Shown here in pieces: positions 10,088-22,385 of a stretch of DNA of 64,000 nucleotides. The notes under the pieces are model-generated. The model made no database searches. It saw only the letters and a program-made list of their open reading frames with translations, and was not told where the DNA came from. The stretch is from positions 24,766,129 through 24,830,128 of the forward strand of contig CM035807.1 in the NCBI GenBank assembly GCA_020466095.1. The letters are read 5' to 3'. Numbering within the stretch: position 1 is the first letter of the stretch; every line of letters begins with the position of its first letter. The position numbers were made by a program, and so were the translations under genes. This stretch comes from Chlorops oryzae (Eukaryota; Arthropoda; Insecta; Diptera; Chloropidae).

Positions 10088-12280
10088 GTGGGACTGATTA
10101 TGAAACTTAATCCATCGAATTCTTGTACAGAGCTCTTTTTTCGAATGTCGAACTCAAATTTGCAATCGTATCGTAGGTATATCGATAGTCGAATATTATA
10201 AGATATTTCAAAATTCTTTGAATGGAGAATACCAAAAGTAGATTTTTATTTTAAAAAATTTGTAAATATGTTTGGTAATATTGGACTTTCCAGTAGATAT
10301 GAATGATATGAAGCATTTTATAAGCATTGCTCAGGCTTGAATCTGAGCTTATAGAATAATTATATAGTATTTTCTTTTAATTAAATGGAACTTATGAATG
10401 GTCGAAGTGCCTCTAGGGCTTTGAAATATCTCCTACCCTTTGTCAAATTTTATATTAAACGTTATAGCCTTCTTCAGCTGTCCTTGAGCCTCAGTGGACC
10501 ACAGGGCATCTAAATAAAACTCTTCATCTTGATCAACAAAAAATTTTCGAAATCATTAATGCTTCTAATCCGCAATCGCTATGAGATACAAAATGGAATT
10601 ACAGCTCATGACCGCGTTCTAAAACAAGAAATACTTAATCGCTTGTTTGGTCAATGAATCAACCGAAACCCCACGGAGTCCAATGTGAGGATTGAAAGTC
10701 ACACAACGATTAAACTTTAATTCCCAAGATAAAAGATTCAAAGGGCAATTACGCTGTTTTCTTTCATAAGGCTTATTTCCATTTTTAATATTTTTTTTTT
10801 TTATTTATTAATATTTTTTTTTTCATTATTATTTTTTTCTAATTTCAGCCAAAACTCTCACCTCAATTTGATGGCACGCACATGAAAATTTTATTCATTT
10901 CAATATTTTTCTTTAATCGGTAGACATTCAGTTTTATGTGCCCTAACAGAAAATGAAAATTTCCCGAAAATTTTTTATTTTTTTGTTTTCTTTTTCTTTT
11001 ACACTTTGCATCCCCACAAAATAAAAATATTAAAAAAAATAATTGCATTCAATTTGAATTCGTAATGAGAATTTTAAAGAGCATAAAGTAGATTAAAAAA
11101 TGGAAGTAATAAAAACTCACCCACTGTAAAACATTCAAAATGCTTTTAAGCCAGGTCTCTTTTGACCTCTTTGCCTCGTTTGCAATTTCTAAAATTGTAA
11201 ATTAGCATTTTCGTGTGTACTTGGCACACGGTACCAAATGGCATAAATACGAGAAATACCAAAAGCACCAAAACATAAAACAAAAAAAAAAAAAAACAGC
11301 AGAAAAAAAAATTAAAATATAAAAGGATAAAAGCATATTAAACAAGGAGAATTACAATGGCTAAGAGCTTGGACAAAATAGCATGAATGACGTCAAAACG
11401 GCAAAAAAAAAAGAGAGAGCGAGAGAGTGATAGAGAGAGAGAGAAAGAAGGAAAATGAGAGCTGAATGCAATTAGTCCTTGAGGACTTCAAGCGCTTTTG
11501 TGCGAAAATTTCTAATGAGCTGTTGTGATGACTTTCAAAATGTCGCACGTACAACAAGACAAGTGACAACACCAACGCAAGCGCAAGTGTTAGCTGGGAT
11601 TTGGTAGGAAAAAACGAAATGAGCAAAATTACTTTCTCAAAGGAAAATTTCGAAATTTTCAAAATATGTACTTTGAAGGAGAAAGCTGACAACAGTAGCA
11701 GCAGTGATGTAAGAAAATTTATGAAATTTCCATTTTGAAATTAATTCCATTTTGCATAAAACGAGCAATTTTGCATAAACATGGATTTAAACTTAAACAA
11801 AAAACCGGGGAAAACACATGACACAGCGCGCTTAACTGTCAATAATGAATACTACTTGACTGCTTCAATTGGAGGAAACATTTCCAGTTGCTTAACGTAG
11901 GCAGCTACATTTGCCATCATCATGTTTTCAATTCCGAACAAAAACAATTCCATGCAAGCCATGTTAATTCTTTACAACTCACAAACAACATCTGGTAGGC
12001 TTGTAAGCTTCAAAATGTTTTTTCTTCAAGTCTATTCTGGAAACAACCTGCTTTTGTAGAGTGAACTAGTTTTGTGTAAATCATCAAATACTTTGAGTAT
12101 TTTGTTGTCATGTAAATTAATCCACCATGTTATATTTAGAAGAATGTTTCACACAGTCATCCCTTGATATAATCACCTTCTAAAATGCAATTCTGTACAC
12201 ATTGATGCTTCAAACACAGTATCACAAGATAGTTACGACAGTTCCACAACGTACCACAAAGGACAGTATACCCATTTTGC
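10088..12280. other. Intergenic, no gene seen
   Basis: AT-rich DNA with T and A homopolymers (about 10788-10850 and 11280-11310) and a GA-rich tract at about 11408-11450. No supportable coding exon. Confidence 0.45.
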
Positions 12281-12455
12281 CTTATCAGTGGGCATGGACC
12301 GAATCGGCGAACCTGGGTCGAGATACGAGCTATCCTCACCTCATAGTAAGATACCACTGCCCCCACGATAGTCCCCGAAGGGACCGTCCAAAAAACGCCG
12401 GGCAGAATACTACAATGTATTCTCGGGCTCCCGGTTGCGTTGGTATCATTTTTCA
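12281..12455 (+). repeat. Decayed interspersed repeat, copy A
   Basis: Shares a degenerate core (TCGAGAT-CG...TATCCTCACCTCAT, then a CCC-CGA-AG-CCC-GAAGGG block) with 16021-16500 and 38190-38450. The region is GC-richer than its surroundings. A frame runs through it but the similarity between copies is at DNA level. The family is unknown; a LINE 3' UTR is possible. Confidence 0.4.
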
Positions 12456-13461
12456 GTTATAGATACAGAATACAACTATAAGTAGTTAGTATAGCTGTAC
12501 CACACCAACACTAATTGTAGGTTGTATTATGGTTAACCCTGCGTACATTCTTGCCAAGCCCATAAATCATAAATGATTCCCTTCGCGGGAAACAAAAGAA
12601 TCATAGTTTTATAAGTTTTGATACTTCTAAGTGTGTGGGGCTTTTATCCGGAACACTTGTATTGGGGGACTACTACAAAATGGGGAATACCTAAACAGAA
12701 TTTCTCAAAAACTGCAAGTTTACAATTTCTTTTTACTGCCGAAATGATTGAGTTACAATATTTGAATTATCGTTAAAATATTTTTCAAGGGCGTATTACT
12801 TTCGTTACCTCTCCTCTTCTAAATACTATATTTCCTCTTAGAAGAGTGCACGACCTAAATTAGGCTATCCAGAAATTCTTCTAAAATTCTTCTAAAACAC
12901 ATGGAAACTTTTAGAGAAAATTCATGAAATTTTTTCTTTTATGTTTATGCCTTTTCGAAGTCCATAAGAAAAGTGTACTGAGATCTCAGACACAATTTCC
13001 ACAAATTTTTCCCGTTTAGCAAATAAAATAGAATACTCCAAAAACAAATCATTTCTTGCCAATTTTTCCGTACCTCTAAAAATACTATATGAATATGGAT
13101 CCGAGTGTCGTAAATATTGATTCTCCTCCATTCTTCTTCGAGAGACAAAAGAAAATCAATGTTATAACGAACAGAGTTGTATATTTCGAGCATTGAAATA
13201 GGACAGTCAACCTGAATCGCTGCCAATAATACTTAATTTTTCCATCTCCTTCATTTACATGAGTCGCAGAAAAAAGTTTAAGTCGCTTAAAGACATCAAT
13301 TAAAAACAAACTCACATAGAGCTCTGTGCTCATCCCACCCCAACAAATGTACAGCACATTCATCAGATTAACTCTTTTCATGAAACTTAATTTGCTGAAA
13401 AATGTAAAGTTCTCTTAGCTTCCACCGTAGTTTTATGTTGCCATGTCTTTTCAACAAAAAT
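12456..13461. other. Intergenic, no gene seen
   Basis: AT-rich. Several overlapping minus-strand frames of 60-100 codons lack family resemblance and look like chance. Confidence 0.4.
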
Positions 13462-13625
13462 TGCAACATAAAAACATTAGGGAGGAAAAAAGAAAAGAAA
13501 AACCTGCAGAAAAACTGCAGGACAACGAGCATCATCATCACGACAAGCAGTAAACGTTGCCAGCAAAACATTAGCAACAGGGAATCAAATTCGAGCAAGA
13601 CAGATTTTACCCCAAACAAAGCAAT
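13462..13625 (+). repeat. Segment shared with the MULE at 8.7 kb
   Basis: Matches the reverse complement of 8697-8860. No transposon ends flank it here, so this may be the donor-like or ancestral copy. Short reading frames in both copies drift apart through indels, which argues against protein selection. Confidence 0.55.
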
Positions 13626-13735
13626 GGGGAAATAGTAAAACGAAGACAAAATTAAATAAATTACTTTGTGACAAGAACTTTGCTAAACTCACCTTTGCCA
13701 GTGTAGTTGTCACCTCTATTTTTTTTTTTTTTTAG

Positions 13736-14246
13736 ATTTTTATACCCAGCGTAAGCAAGGTATATTAGTTTTGTACGGATCTTGTAACGGCTAGAAGTAA
13801 GCTCCGCAGATAAAGACAATTATATATTCTTTGTCAGGATCGAAAACTGAACCGGTTCAGCAACCGTCCGTCTTTCAGTCCGTCTGCTCGTCCGTTTGTC
13901 CCAACGGCTGGACTAATCACGTCAAAATTTTGCACGCTGTTAAGTATGTTAGACCCCAAGTACGATTCTAAGTGAGAATAGATCGATATCCGCCTACTGT
14001 CACGCCCAAAAATGAACATTTATCGTAACTTCCAAAGTAAAAGAAGCTTCGAATCCTAAACATAGGTTGACCAAAACGAATGAAAGGTGTAGGAGAAAAG
14101 TTGATGTGCTCCGCCCATTGCCAAGTCCACACACAGTCATTTTGTGTAACTTCCGTACGGGAATGCAAAATATAGTTCACCAATATTTTCGAGACGCTGG
14201 TTATATGAAAGTCTGGCTTGACCGACTTTAGCTTTCTTGATTGTTT
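13736..14246 (+). mobile_element. Non-autonomous Helentron (DINE-1/mini-me type), copy 1
   Basis: Starts TTTATACCCAGCGTAAG and ends with the inverse subterminal motif (ACGCTGGTTAT at 14194-14204). An imperfect 8-bp-stem hairpin follows (AAAGTCTG/CCGACTTT, about 14208-14229), then GCTTTCTTGATTGTTT. It contains the degenerate GTCCGTCT microsatellite (about 13866-13900) typical of these dipteran elements. One copy of the 127-bp unit that is tandem in the 53.5 kb copy lies at about 14024-14150. There is no Rep/helicase coding. It has diverged from copy 2. Confidence 0.75.
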
Positions 14247-15196
14247 TTAAGCTATCGTGATGCTTCTATTCGTTCTCTACCTTCAGTTTAGGTGCTGGTC
14301 TCTTTTTAATTATTTTTCCCATTTTTTTGTTTACATTTTTTATTTTTAGTTTTTAGTTCTAGGGTTTTTTTCTTCTTAATTCGTTCGAAAGTTATGTATG
14401 TAAAGCCGTTGGGTACCTACCTCAACGCAGGACAAAAGAGTTTGTGCAACAGAGCAATTTCACGACGCAAATAAGCCCCCGGAGCAATGAGCAATTTCCA
14501 TGTTGTCACCGGCAATAGCAGCGAAAATTTTCCAATTTAAGTTAAAGTCCATTTCAGAGCCAGAGTCGAGTCAGAGTCAGAGTCTGAGTCAACTAATTTT
14601 TAAGCTAAGTGAATTAAAGTCTTAATATTGTAACATCGATGAGGTTAACCAATATATATGTATAAGAATGCTATGTACCTACATTCACAGCATACTTTAC
14701 TGAATGGATTCAGAAAGGAAAAAAAATTAAATGGAAAAAAATTATATAAAAGAAGAACTCAACAAACAGCGTGATTCTCTTTTATCCTTACGGCAATGCA
14801 CACTGACATGGCTGATATGCATTCAAAAGAGAAGGCACACACACACACACACACACATGGTACATTTTCGTACCTAAAGAGAAGCGAAGATGGAGAACGA
14901 TATCAAACTTGCAGATGCATTTAAAAAAGTTAATTGAATGTGGATCCCAATGAACGAGAGCTCATTCGGAGGGTAAACTCGTTTTGGAGCGATTACGTGA
15001 ACTCGTGCAAAATGGAGCATGCAGAAAATGGAGCAAAGAAAAACCTGCACGGAGATAAACAGATCGAGAAAAAGAAAAGAAATTTAAGAATAAAAAAATT
15101 AAATAAAATTGGACAAAAAACGGAATAGTCTTTATTGGACTTAAGGAAAAGAATCCTTCTTGGAAAAGATTTTTTCGAAATTTATATTGAAGTTGT
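14247..15196. other. Intergenic with simple repeats
   Basis: Contains a short CAGAGT-type tandem at about 14555-14590 and a CA microsatellite at about 14838-14859. No coding exon supported. Confidence 0.45.
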
Positions 15197-15357
15197 CGGC
15201 CTCCGTGGCGTAGTTGGTTGATGCGACAGACTCTGGGTTCAACTCCCAGCTAAGGTCGTGGTCGTTCGTAGCGTTTTTTACTGTGTCTGTTTTTCTTTGT
15301 TTTCCCATTATTCGTGGTATCACAATGGCCCAGTGTAGGCCTAAGTGTTCACCTTCA
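15197..15357 (+). repeat. tRNA-headed SINE, reference copy
   Basis: The 5' head carries a good A box (TGGCGTAGTTGG, about 15204-15215) and B box (GGTTCAACTCC, about 15236-15246). A tRNA-unrelated body follows (TTTTTCTTTGTTTTCCCATT, then TCGTGGTATCACAATGG and AGGCCTAAGTGT). The same body appears at 18.1, 38.6, 59.4 and 63.3 kb. It should be transcribed by RNA polymerase III if active and moved by a partner LINE. It lacks the CCTAA-type tail seen in other copies, so its 3' end is probably truncated or decayed. Confidence 0.75.
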
Positions 15358-16020
15358 ATATTTATTTGCATTGCCACACAAATCAATCAGCCATGTTTGA
15401 ATTGCAACGCTTTTTTTCCAGTATTATTTCATTTTCAATATTTATTTGATTGCCACAAAACTAATGTGTTTTAATTAAATTCAAGCTAACTCAATGAAAG
15501 AATAATTCCAATAATCTTAAAGCAAGTTCTTTTTCTGCCAAGAAAGTAATTCAATTGCATTCCAAGGAAACGAATTCAATTCTATTTGAACTGTTCTTGT
15601 GGAAACTTGTGAGAAAAGCAAAGCTTTAATTCTAATCAGTAAATTAGATAACCAATAATATTTAGTGTATCAACGTGTTTCAGAAGTTCATTCATTTTCT
15701 TCCCAGTTCTTTCAATATTTCTCCGAAAAAGATAGAAAGCTCACTAATTGGCTAGTGCCTGAAATGTTAAAGCGACGAATCTTAAAATTCCTCAAAGTCT
15801 AATTCTCTTTGGGACTCTAAGAAATCTTGGAAATGATATTATTGCCCAATACCAAATTGTAAAAGCTTAACGAAGATTTTGTAAGATTTTAGACACTGAC
15901 TCCTAGACTATTCATTAGGCGGATGGCTTCAATACAGACAAAACAGCCATTTATAGGCACTTTTTGAATCCAAAACAAAAAAAATTTTTTTTTAGTTTTC
16001 ATTGGGGAGTGTTTTTTTAC

Positions 16021-16500
16021 ATTGATACCTGCCCCGTGGGCCTAACTCGATGGCACTGAGTGCCAACCATCCAATAGCGACGACTGCCTGATCAGATCAG
16101 GTATCAATTTGATCTCCAATGTCAGTATTGACATTATCGAAATCTTTGGTCAAGATTCGGAGATATCCTCCCCTCATTATTAACTACAACCCCAGCGAGA
16201 CTCCCTCAAGGGGTGCTCCTAATGATCGGGCAGGATCTCATAACCTTTACAGCATCTGAGCTATTTCGCTACATTCTTAGTCTCCTTATAACGAATTCCC
16301 TCCGCAACAAAATGTTTTTCCAGTCCTCATATACCTATTTAAGTCATATAGTCAACGATTTGTATATTGTCATCCATTATGTTTCAATATATGTATAGAT
16401 TATCCGATAAATCACTGACAAATGTTTGGCTAGGGTCCGCGGGTGCGCCATACCCGTAACCGTCCGAGGACAGTCCCCTTGCGGAATGGTTTGATTCTAT
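16021..16500 (+). repeat. Decayed interspersed repeat, copy B
   Basis: Two blocks (about 16020-16240 and 16425-16490) share words with the repeats at 12.3 kb and 38.2 kb, including GGTCAAGATTCGG-ATATCCTC and GGCTAGGGTCC-GGGT. The middle is AT-rich and may be an insertion. No intact frame. Confidence 0.4.
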
Positions 16501-17653
16501 TTGTAATAAGGTAATTGGGTATTATCTCGAGGAAAGTTTTATATTAATTGGTGTAAAGTTTTTGAATAAGGACAAATCATTTTCGATGGCCCTTTCATGT
16601 CCTGATATGCTTTTATGAAGTATTATAAAATCAAAGGTTCTTATTTAAACTTCAAAAAAACCTATGTTCACCTTTCTATTTACTTATCAACCCAAAAGCT
16701 TTGAATGACTTCTACCATGAGTTCAGCAATGAATATTATTATTAGCCCTCTAAAGCATGATATATTAAATAAGTGGGAAAATTTTCTGATTTTTGCTGTG
16801 AATGGTTTTATATATACATATAACATATCCACCGTTTTTCTTTAAAAATTACTAATGTTTCCATCACTTTTTGTCAGAAACAACATATGGGTTCGTATGC
16901 TATCAAGAATTAAACATTATGTTTAAAGGTTATTTGTAGAATTCAAGAGTCTTTCACCTTAAATTTTCACTGAAAGAGCATCCTTCCTTTGCTACATATC
17001 AAAAGACATTGATTGTTTGAAACTTAAAAACAACTTCAAGCGAAACTTATAAAACTAAAACATTTATAAAAAATAAAAAAAATTCTCTTAAGACGCCAGA
17101 GTCAAAACGAAAAGTGAGTGAGATTTCCCTGCAGCATTTTGTGTTTCTTCAGTCTGTTTGTTTAAGGTTTATCAAAGATCTTTTTCCTGGCAAGATTTTT
17201 ACTGCTTTCAACAACGTTCTTCTTCCAAGGCCGATGGACGCTTTGCATCGAATGCTGCAATCGAACGAGTCAAGAATCTGAAAGTTTCCTTTTCTCCAAA
17301 GTGGTATTTACCTAAAGCAGCAAAGCAGCACGCTATTTACTCTGAAGTCGTTTGAAAATTCTTTCCCCCTGAAGCTTCAATCCACAAAAAAAAAAAAAAA
17401 ATCCATTTGCAACTCATATCAAATATTTCAAGTACGTCATGGAATATGTTTGCCGTGTATTTTTCTCAAAATCGTTTTTTCATTTGCCCGAAAAATCTTC
17501 TCAATCATTTATAAAATAATAAAATATTACAAACGAGAAACTTTTTTTTGTTTTTTTCAATTCGTGGAGTTCGATTGACATTTTATATTGCATAACTAAA
17601 ACTGTAGCTGAAACTGAAACTGAACACTGATAGAAAACGAAAACACCCCCGGA
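16501..17653. other. Region upstream of the Dpy-30 gene
   Basis: AT-rich, with no recognisable gene. It ends just upstream of the Dpy-30 start codon. I see no convincing core promoter element, and the transcription start cannot be placed. Confidence 0.4.
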
Positions 17654-17932
17654 ATGGATCGCGGCGATAAAGCAAATGTTGGAGCAATGGGCTCCCAGTC
17701 GAAGGACAGTATTGATGCTGAATTTTTAAAATATAGCGAATGCATAAAGCCAACGACCGATTTAAATGCAATGACCGCACGCGAATATTTGGACCGAACT
17801 GTTGGACCGATTTTATTGCACGGCCTACAGGCCCTGGCACGTGAACGTCCAGCGGACGCACCTGCCTTCTTAGCTGCTTATTTACTAAAAAATAAGTCTT
17901 GCACTGCTCAGGACTGCAAGAAACCCATATAA
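17654..17932 (+). CDS. Dpy-30: Dpy-30 homologue, histone H3K4 methyltransferase complex subunit
   Basis: This intact 92-codon frame encodes a Dpy-30 family protein. Residues 1-40 are a polar, poorly conserved tail. Residues 41-81 are the Dpy-30 motif, with TAREYLDRTVGPILLHGL, ARERPAD and FLAAYLLKNK all present. The family folds as a two-helix dimerisation domain that binds a helix of Ash2 in Set1/COMPASS and MLL/Trithorax complexes in the nucleus, promoting H3K4 methylation; related proteins also bind AKAP-type partners and occur in cilia. Human DPY30 is 99 residues, so the length is normal. The start is the first ATG, preceded by a stop-rich A-rich leader. The frame has no intron and no damage. 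Drosophila has two Dpy-30-like paralogues; which one this matches cannot be decided here. The intact motif argues against a dead retrocopy. Confidence 0.92.
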   Translation: MDRGDKANVGAMGSQSKDSIDAEFLKYSECIKPTTDLNAMTAREYLDRTVGPILLHGLQALARERPADAPAFLAAYLLKNKSCTAQDCKKPI

Positions 17933-18034
17933 ATAATAATATTATTCGTTTTATATTATTTATTTTTGCTGTCGTTTTCGTTTATTTGCCTCGTCTATTT
18001 CTTGTCAAATTTGCTGTGAACATTTTTTCGGGGC

Positions 18035-18040
18035 AATAAA
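18035..18040 (+). promoter_or_regulatory. Candidate polyadenylation signal of Dpy-30
   Basis: AATAAA lies 103 bases after the Dpy-30 stop codon and just before the SINE copy at 18088. It is the nearest canonical hexamer. No transcript evidence is available. Confidence 0.45.
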
Positions 18041-18087
18041 ATCTGCTATTGAAATTTTTTTCCGATATTTATGAAACCTTGAATCGA

Positions 18088-18228
18088 TCCTAGAGGCCCT
18101 GGGTTCGACTCCCAGCTGAGGTCGTGCATGTTGTTTAGTTTTTCTGTTTTTCTCTTTCCTTTGCAATTTTTCATGGTATCCACAAAGGTCGACCTTCATG
18201 GCGGTAGCTACATTAACCTAACCTTAAT
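18088..18228 (+). repeat. tRNA-headed SINE, 5'-truncated copy
   Basis: Retains a perfect B box (GGTTCGACTCC, about 18101-18111), the CCCAGCTGAGGTCGTG junction, the T-rich body and a tail ending in ATTAACCTAACCTTAA. The A-box part is degraded. It lies directly downstream of the Dpy-30 gene. Confidence 0.65.
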
Positions 18229-18364
18229 CGATCCTGCTAGTTGCTTCCTCGGGAACTTTCTATCAGGCATGCTCTGGAATCGAATCACGGTACAAAAGCT
18301 CGAAATTTCTTGGATTTTGGTCATATTGATTTCGAGTTTCTTATTCGGATTCGATTCCATACCT

Positions 18365-18607
18365 GGGGCCTTGCTCTGTATTGCGATGCGATACACAAGC
18401 CGATGCGATAGCTTATTTTGAGTCGCAATTGGAATAGTTTTTATAGTTTTTTTATACGTTAAAATGAACCGAAAGGTTCGGAAATGCATTTTCAACATAC
18501 CAATTAAACTGGAAAAGAAAATAATTGCAAACAATCCTTCCAATTACGACTCGAAATAAGCCATCGCATCGATTTTCGTATCGCATCGGAATACAGAGTA
18601 CGGCCCC
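18365..18607. mobile_element. Short DNA element with about 75-bp inverted repeats
   Basis: The left arm begins GGGGCCTTGCTCTGTATT. The right arm, read in reverse complement, begins GGGGCCGTACTCTGTATT. The arms stay similar for about 75 bases, with shared words CGATGCGATAC and GAGTCG. The middle is AT-rich and non-coding. A CTG trinucleotide may flank both ends. This is a non-autonomous (MITE-like) element; the superfamily is not assigned. Confidence 0.65.
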
Positions 18608-21600
18608 TGTTCATTTTTGCCCACTCAATGGAGGCCAATTAATCCTGTAACGGCTAACTAAAATAATTTTTGGATTTCAATGCTGCAAAACGATTTCCGA
18701 TCCTTCAGAAATTGGATGCTATCGAGGGCGGTTAAAAATTTTTTCCGCTCTTTTCTGACAACATTTTGATGTTCGGTTTGTTTTTCCTTATTTGTCGCTG
18801 TGAATTGTTTCAATTGTACAATGTACATACATATACATATACGAGTATTGCTGGAAGTGTTTTACAGCGGCGATGGGAATTTCCGTTATTGCAGTTTTTT
18901 TTTTTTGTTTTTTTCTCTGCGCTTGATCAAATTCACTGCTTGCGGCAACAATTGCTAACCATATGCGGTGGCACAGACTACAGATTTTTCAAATTTGAAC
19001 CCATTGGATGCAATGAAATTCTCTTAATAGTCGAAGTGTTGATACAATCTGTCGCTCTTGAGGGTTATACGCGTTTGGTTAGTCATTTTGTGACATCGCC
19101 AACGAAATTCTAGCACCAGTCTCAAGCCAATTAATCATCAGATCGTAGTAGAAATATAGATTGAAAAGTTCCTTGGACACGGTTAGGAAGGTTCCATTAA
19201 GCTTTTTTTATCGAATTCCTTCAGAGTTTTTCAAGAAAATCCTTAACGAAAACCAATTGGCAGACATTTCTACACTTTTGTTTTTATAATCCATTACAAA
19301 CATGTCTAATAAACTATGGTAACAGGCGACTGGAGGGGTTTACGAGAGTGTCTAAAAAACCTTTGCTCCTCAATTTGAAGCTTCTGCATCTCCACCATTG
19401 CATGATATATTCATGGTAGGGCGCATAATTTCTCCCCTCGGAACTAACCACCAGCTAAATATACAAAATAGCAAAAAAAAAAAAAGATCCGGTACAGTCA
19501 TAATTTTTGGCAATTTCCTCTTTTTTTTCGTTCCAATTTACTCCACTTCCGTTTCCTAAAGCCTCACGTGATGCTCTCGAATAACAATGAAGTCTTTCAT
19601 ATAGGGCACCGCACAGTGGCAAATATGTGAACGTTTTATTGACTAAAATAAAAGAAAACTCTTATGATGACATTTCGCTGGCGAACCCATCAATGAGAAG
19701 AAGACCTTTAATATTGTCACTCCTTACAGTTGAGATGAGTTTCATCCATCTACGAAATTTCCTTATAATTTCTTCACACAAATTTATAAATACTATCCCA
19801 CTGTATGTGCCGCTGAAATGGCACACGTATCAGCATCGGAGTTTCAACGAGCTCAAGTTTTCCGCTTGAAAATTCATGGAACATGCTTCATCGCTTTTTG
19901 TTTGGCGATAGTTTCCAGATGCTTTAACAAAAATTCGGTTGAAAAAATCCTTGGAATAAGAAACTGATTTACTATCAGATGAAATGAATCTGTTTTCACA
20001 CTTTTAAAATGGCGACGCTCAATTAAGGTTAATTGAGCTATTTCGATGAAGATAAACCTGCGATCTAGGAACCAATCGATTGTTGTCTCAATTAAGAGGA
20101 CGGTAGTGTCAGCGAAATTGTACTAAAAAATTAACAATTAAAATTAGACATGCTTGACTGATAATGTGCATCATTCGTTTGCCCGTCTTAAGGGCATCGA
20201 ATCATATTGTTAAAAAATACCACAAATTTAATCGGCAATTATTGAGCGAATCAGATTAAAAAATACTGATATGTGATATGACGATTAAAAACAAAAGGAT
20301 AAAGCACTATAAGCATAGTGATTCGGCCCCCAAAGCCTATTTCGACGGAAGCTGTTTTACTGTTTAGGTCAATGCAAAAAATTTAATAAGCGCCGAGTTT
20401 TGGCTCTCTATCTCTTATAGTCCTTGAAATGTCCTTGAAAATGTGATTTTATAGAGAAAATTTAAAAAAAATCATATCTAAGACAATTCTTAAGATATAA
20501 TGTTCATTCAAAAACACATATATACAAAATCGTTCAGAAAAGATTACAAAAATATTTTTCAAGCAACTTTGCTAAAACCAATACATGCTCCCGTGGAAAT
20601 ATATATTTTTTATGACCATTTTTTTAATATTTCAGAAGTGGTACAGCTTGCGCAAAATCCACGAAAGTAGAGTTTTTTGCCAACATTAAGTATGTTGAGT
20701 TTCAATATCCAAAGCGGCCTGCAACATCCTTAAAAATAACAAAGTTAAAAAAATGTTGCATACTTCTCGGGTGTTCTTGTGATTGACAGAAAAGTCTAAG
20801 AGCAGTCTAAATCCCTAATTCCACCGAAAAATCTAACCCAAATAAAAATTGCAAAACAGCTAACCTATGAAATATGTAAACAAAGCAATAAAAAGTAAAA
20901 AAGACCAGTAGTAAAATTAAAAAAGCAACAGGATTCAGTCATTTCAATCCTGGATGATTACTCTTTAACATAAGCAAGCACGGCAAAGCTATTTCAACCA
21001 TTCCCGAAGAAAAAAGTAACTATGTATGTATGTAGATCAGTTCGAAATGAAAGAGAGATTCATCGAACTTTCAATCCAAAACAAAGAAATTTAAGACTTT
21101 TCAAGTTTTAAGAACTGTGGTTTTGTTCAAAATTAAATCATTAGACCCCTACTTTTTGAGTTTAATATCAATTTGGTTCCATTAAAATCGTCTCAGACTG
21201 AGTAATATATGTACATTCAAGGCTCTCTACTCAAATGCCATTCAAAGATGTAAGGCAAAAAGAATATTTTTTATGAAATGAATGAGCCTTACAAATTAAT
21301 TGACCCTTCTCTTTCTCCACCCATAATATGACTCCTTTTAATTGAGCATTTAAGATATAGCCCCAAAAAAAAAAAGACCCCGCATTCCAATTGTTGCTGC
21401 TCGCAATTGATATACAGAAATGTTCAAAGTTTTTGTCTTTAGCCCAGCATGCACCTCCATATTTTATTTCAATTCAATTTAGCAATTTCCTTTTCGTTTT
21501 CGTTAAGCTTTTTAAAAACTTTCTTCTTTAATTTTTGCCCCATCCAACGAAAAAAGTTTAAAAGCTGTTAAAACACGCACAAAAATACTTTCGATGGCAG

Positions 21601-22164
21601 GTTTGAGAACTTCAACCTTTAAGCTTGTTACAACACACAAAGTCGTGGCAGTTTGTGAAGCTTAGCTCGCTAACTTTAGAGTTTCTGTTTAATTTTTAAT
21701 TTGGACTTTTTTTGACTTTAAGCTCTTGATGCGCCATTGCCTTTTACTGTTCCTCATATTCCTGTTACGTTTGTCAGAAAGTTATTTCATCTAATTTGAT
21801 ATGAATTAAAAGAGAAGGAGAAGAAAAAACAGCAAAGCCAATTTAATCGCGGTCGCAATTTTTCGAACCATGAAGGACATGGAGCAAGAACTGAAAATGA
21901 TTAAACTTTTAATTGCTCTTATTTTTCTTGAAATTTTTCGTTTCCTGATTTTTTGTTTTTTAATTGCCCTTTCTTGAAAAGTTTTTTCTTTAACGTTTTC
22001 CAACTTGTAATAATTTGAAACGTTTCCGGTTGAAAAAAAATATTAAAAATTTAGAGAGACTTAACTCATTCTTGCTGGAATAATAAAAATATTAAAAATA
22101 AAATTTAACTATTTTAATAACTTAAATGGGCTCCTTCAAACCCATTCCAAGAGGAACATGGTAA
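18608..22164. other. Intergenic, no gene seen
   Basis: Several short frames show no family resemblance. T-rich tracts lie near 18895-18915 and A-rich ones near 19470-19490 and 21365-21378. No exon or repeat is assigned. Confidence 0.4.
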
Positions 22165-22385
22165 CTCTATACTAGATACCGTGGCATAAAAGACATGAAG
22201 GCTATGAAAGAGCGGATTGCCAGGCCAAAAGGACCGCGTTGAATGCTTTCATTGGACCAGAACCTTTTTGTGGGTTTAACAATAGCCACAGAAATTACCT
22301 GATTAGAAAATGGGAAGAATGTAGACCCAATTGAAAACTAGAGAGCACACAAGGGCGTGCGGCAGGCTAAAAGGCGCATATCGCA
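22165..22385 (+). pseudogene. LINE RNase H fragment (I-group-like)
   Basis: From about 22176 one frame reads IPWHKRHEGYERADCQAKR, matching the last RNase H motif (W-P-H, G-N-ERAD) of non-LTR retrotransposons. It continues FIGPEPFCGF, the usual linker, before stops at about 22336. RNase H domains occur in the I group of LINEs (I, R1, LOA, Loner and relatives). It is a dead fragment and may belong to the same family as 43745-44190 (minus), which carries the next part of the protein. Confidence 0.6.

Noticed and set aside
17583..17861. 92-codon minus-strand frame opposite Dpy-30
   Set aside because: It is the antisense shadow of the strongly conserved Dpy-30 frame and has no family features.
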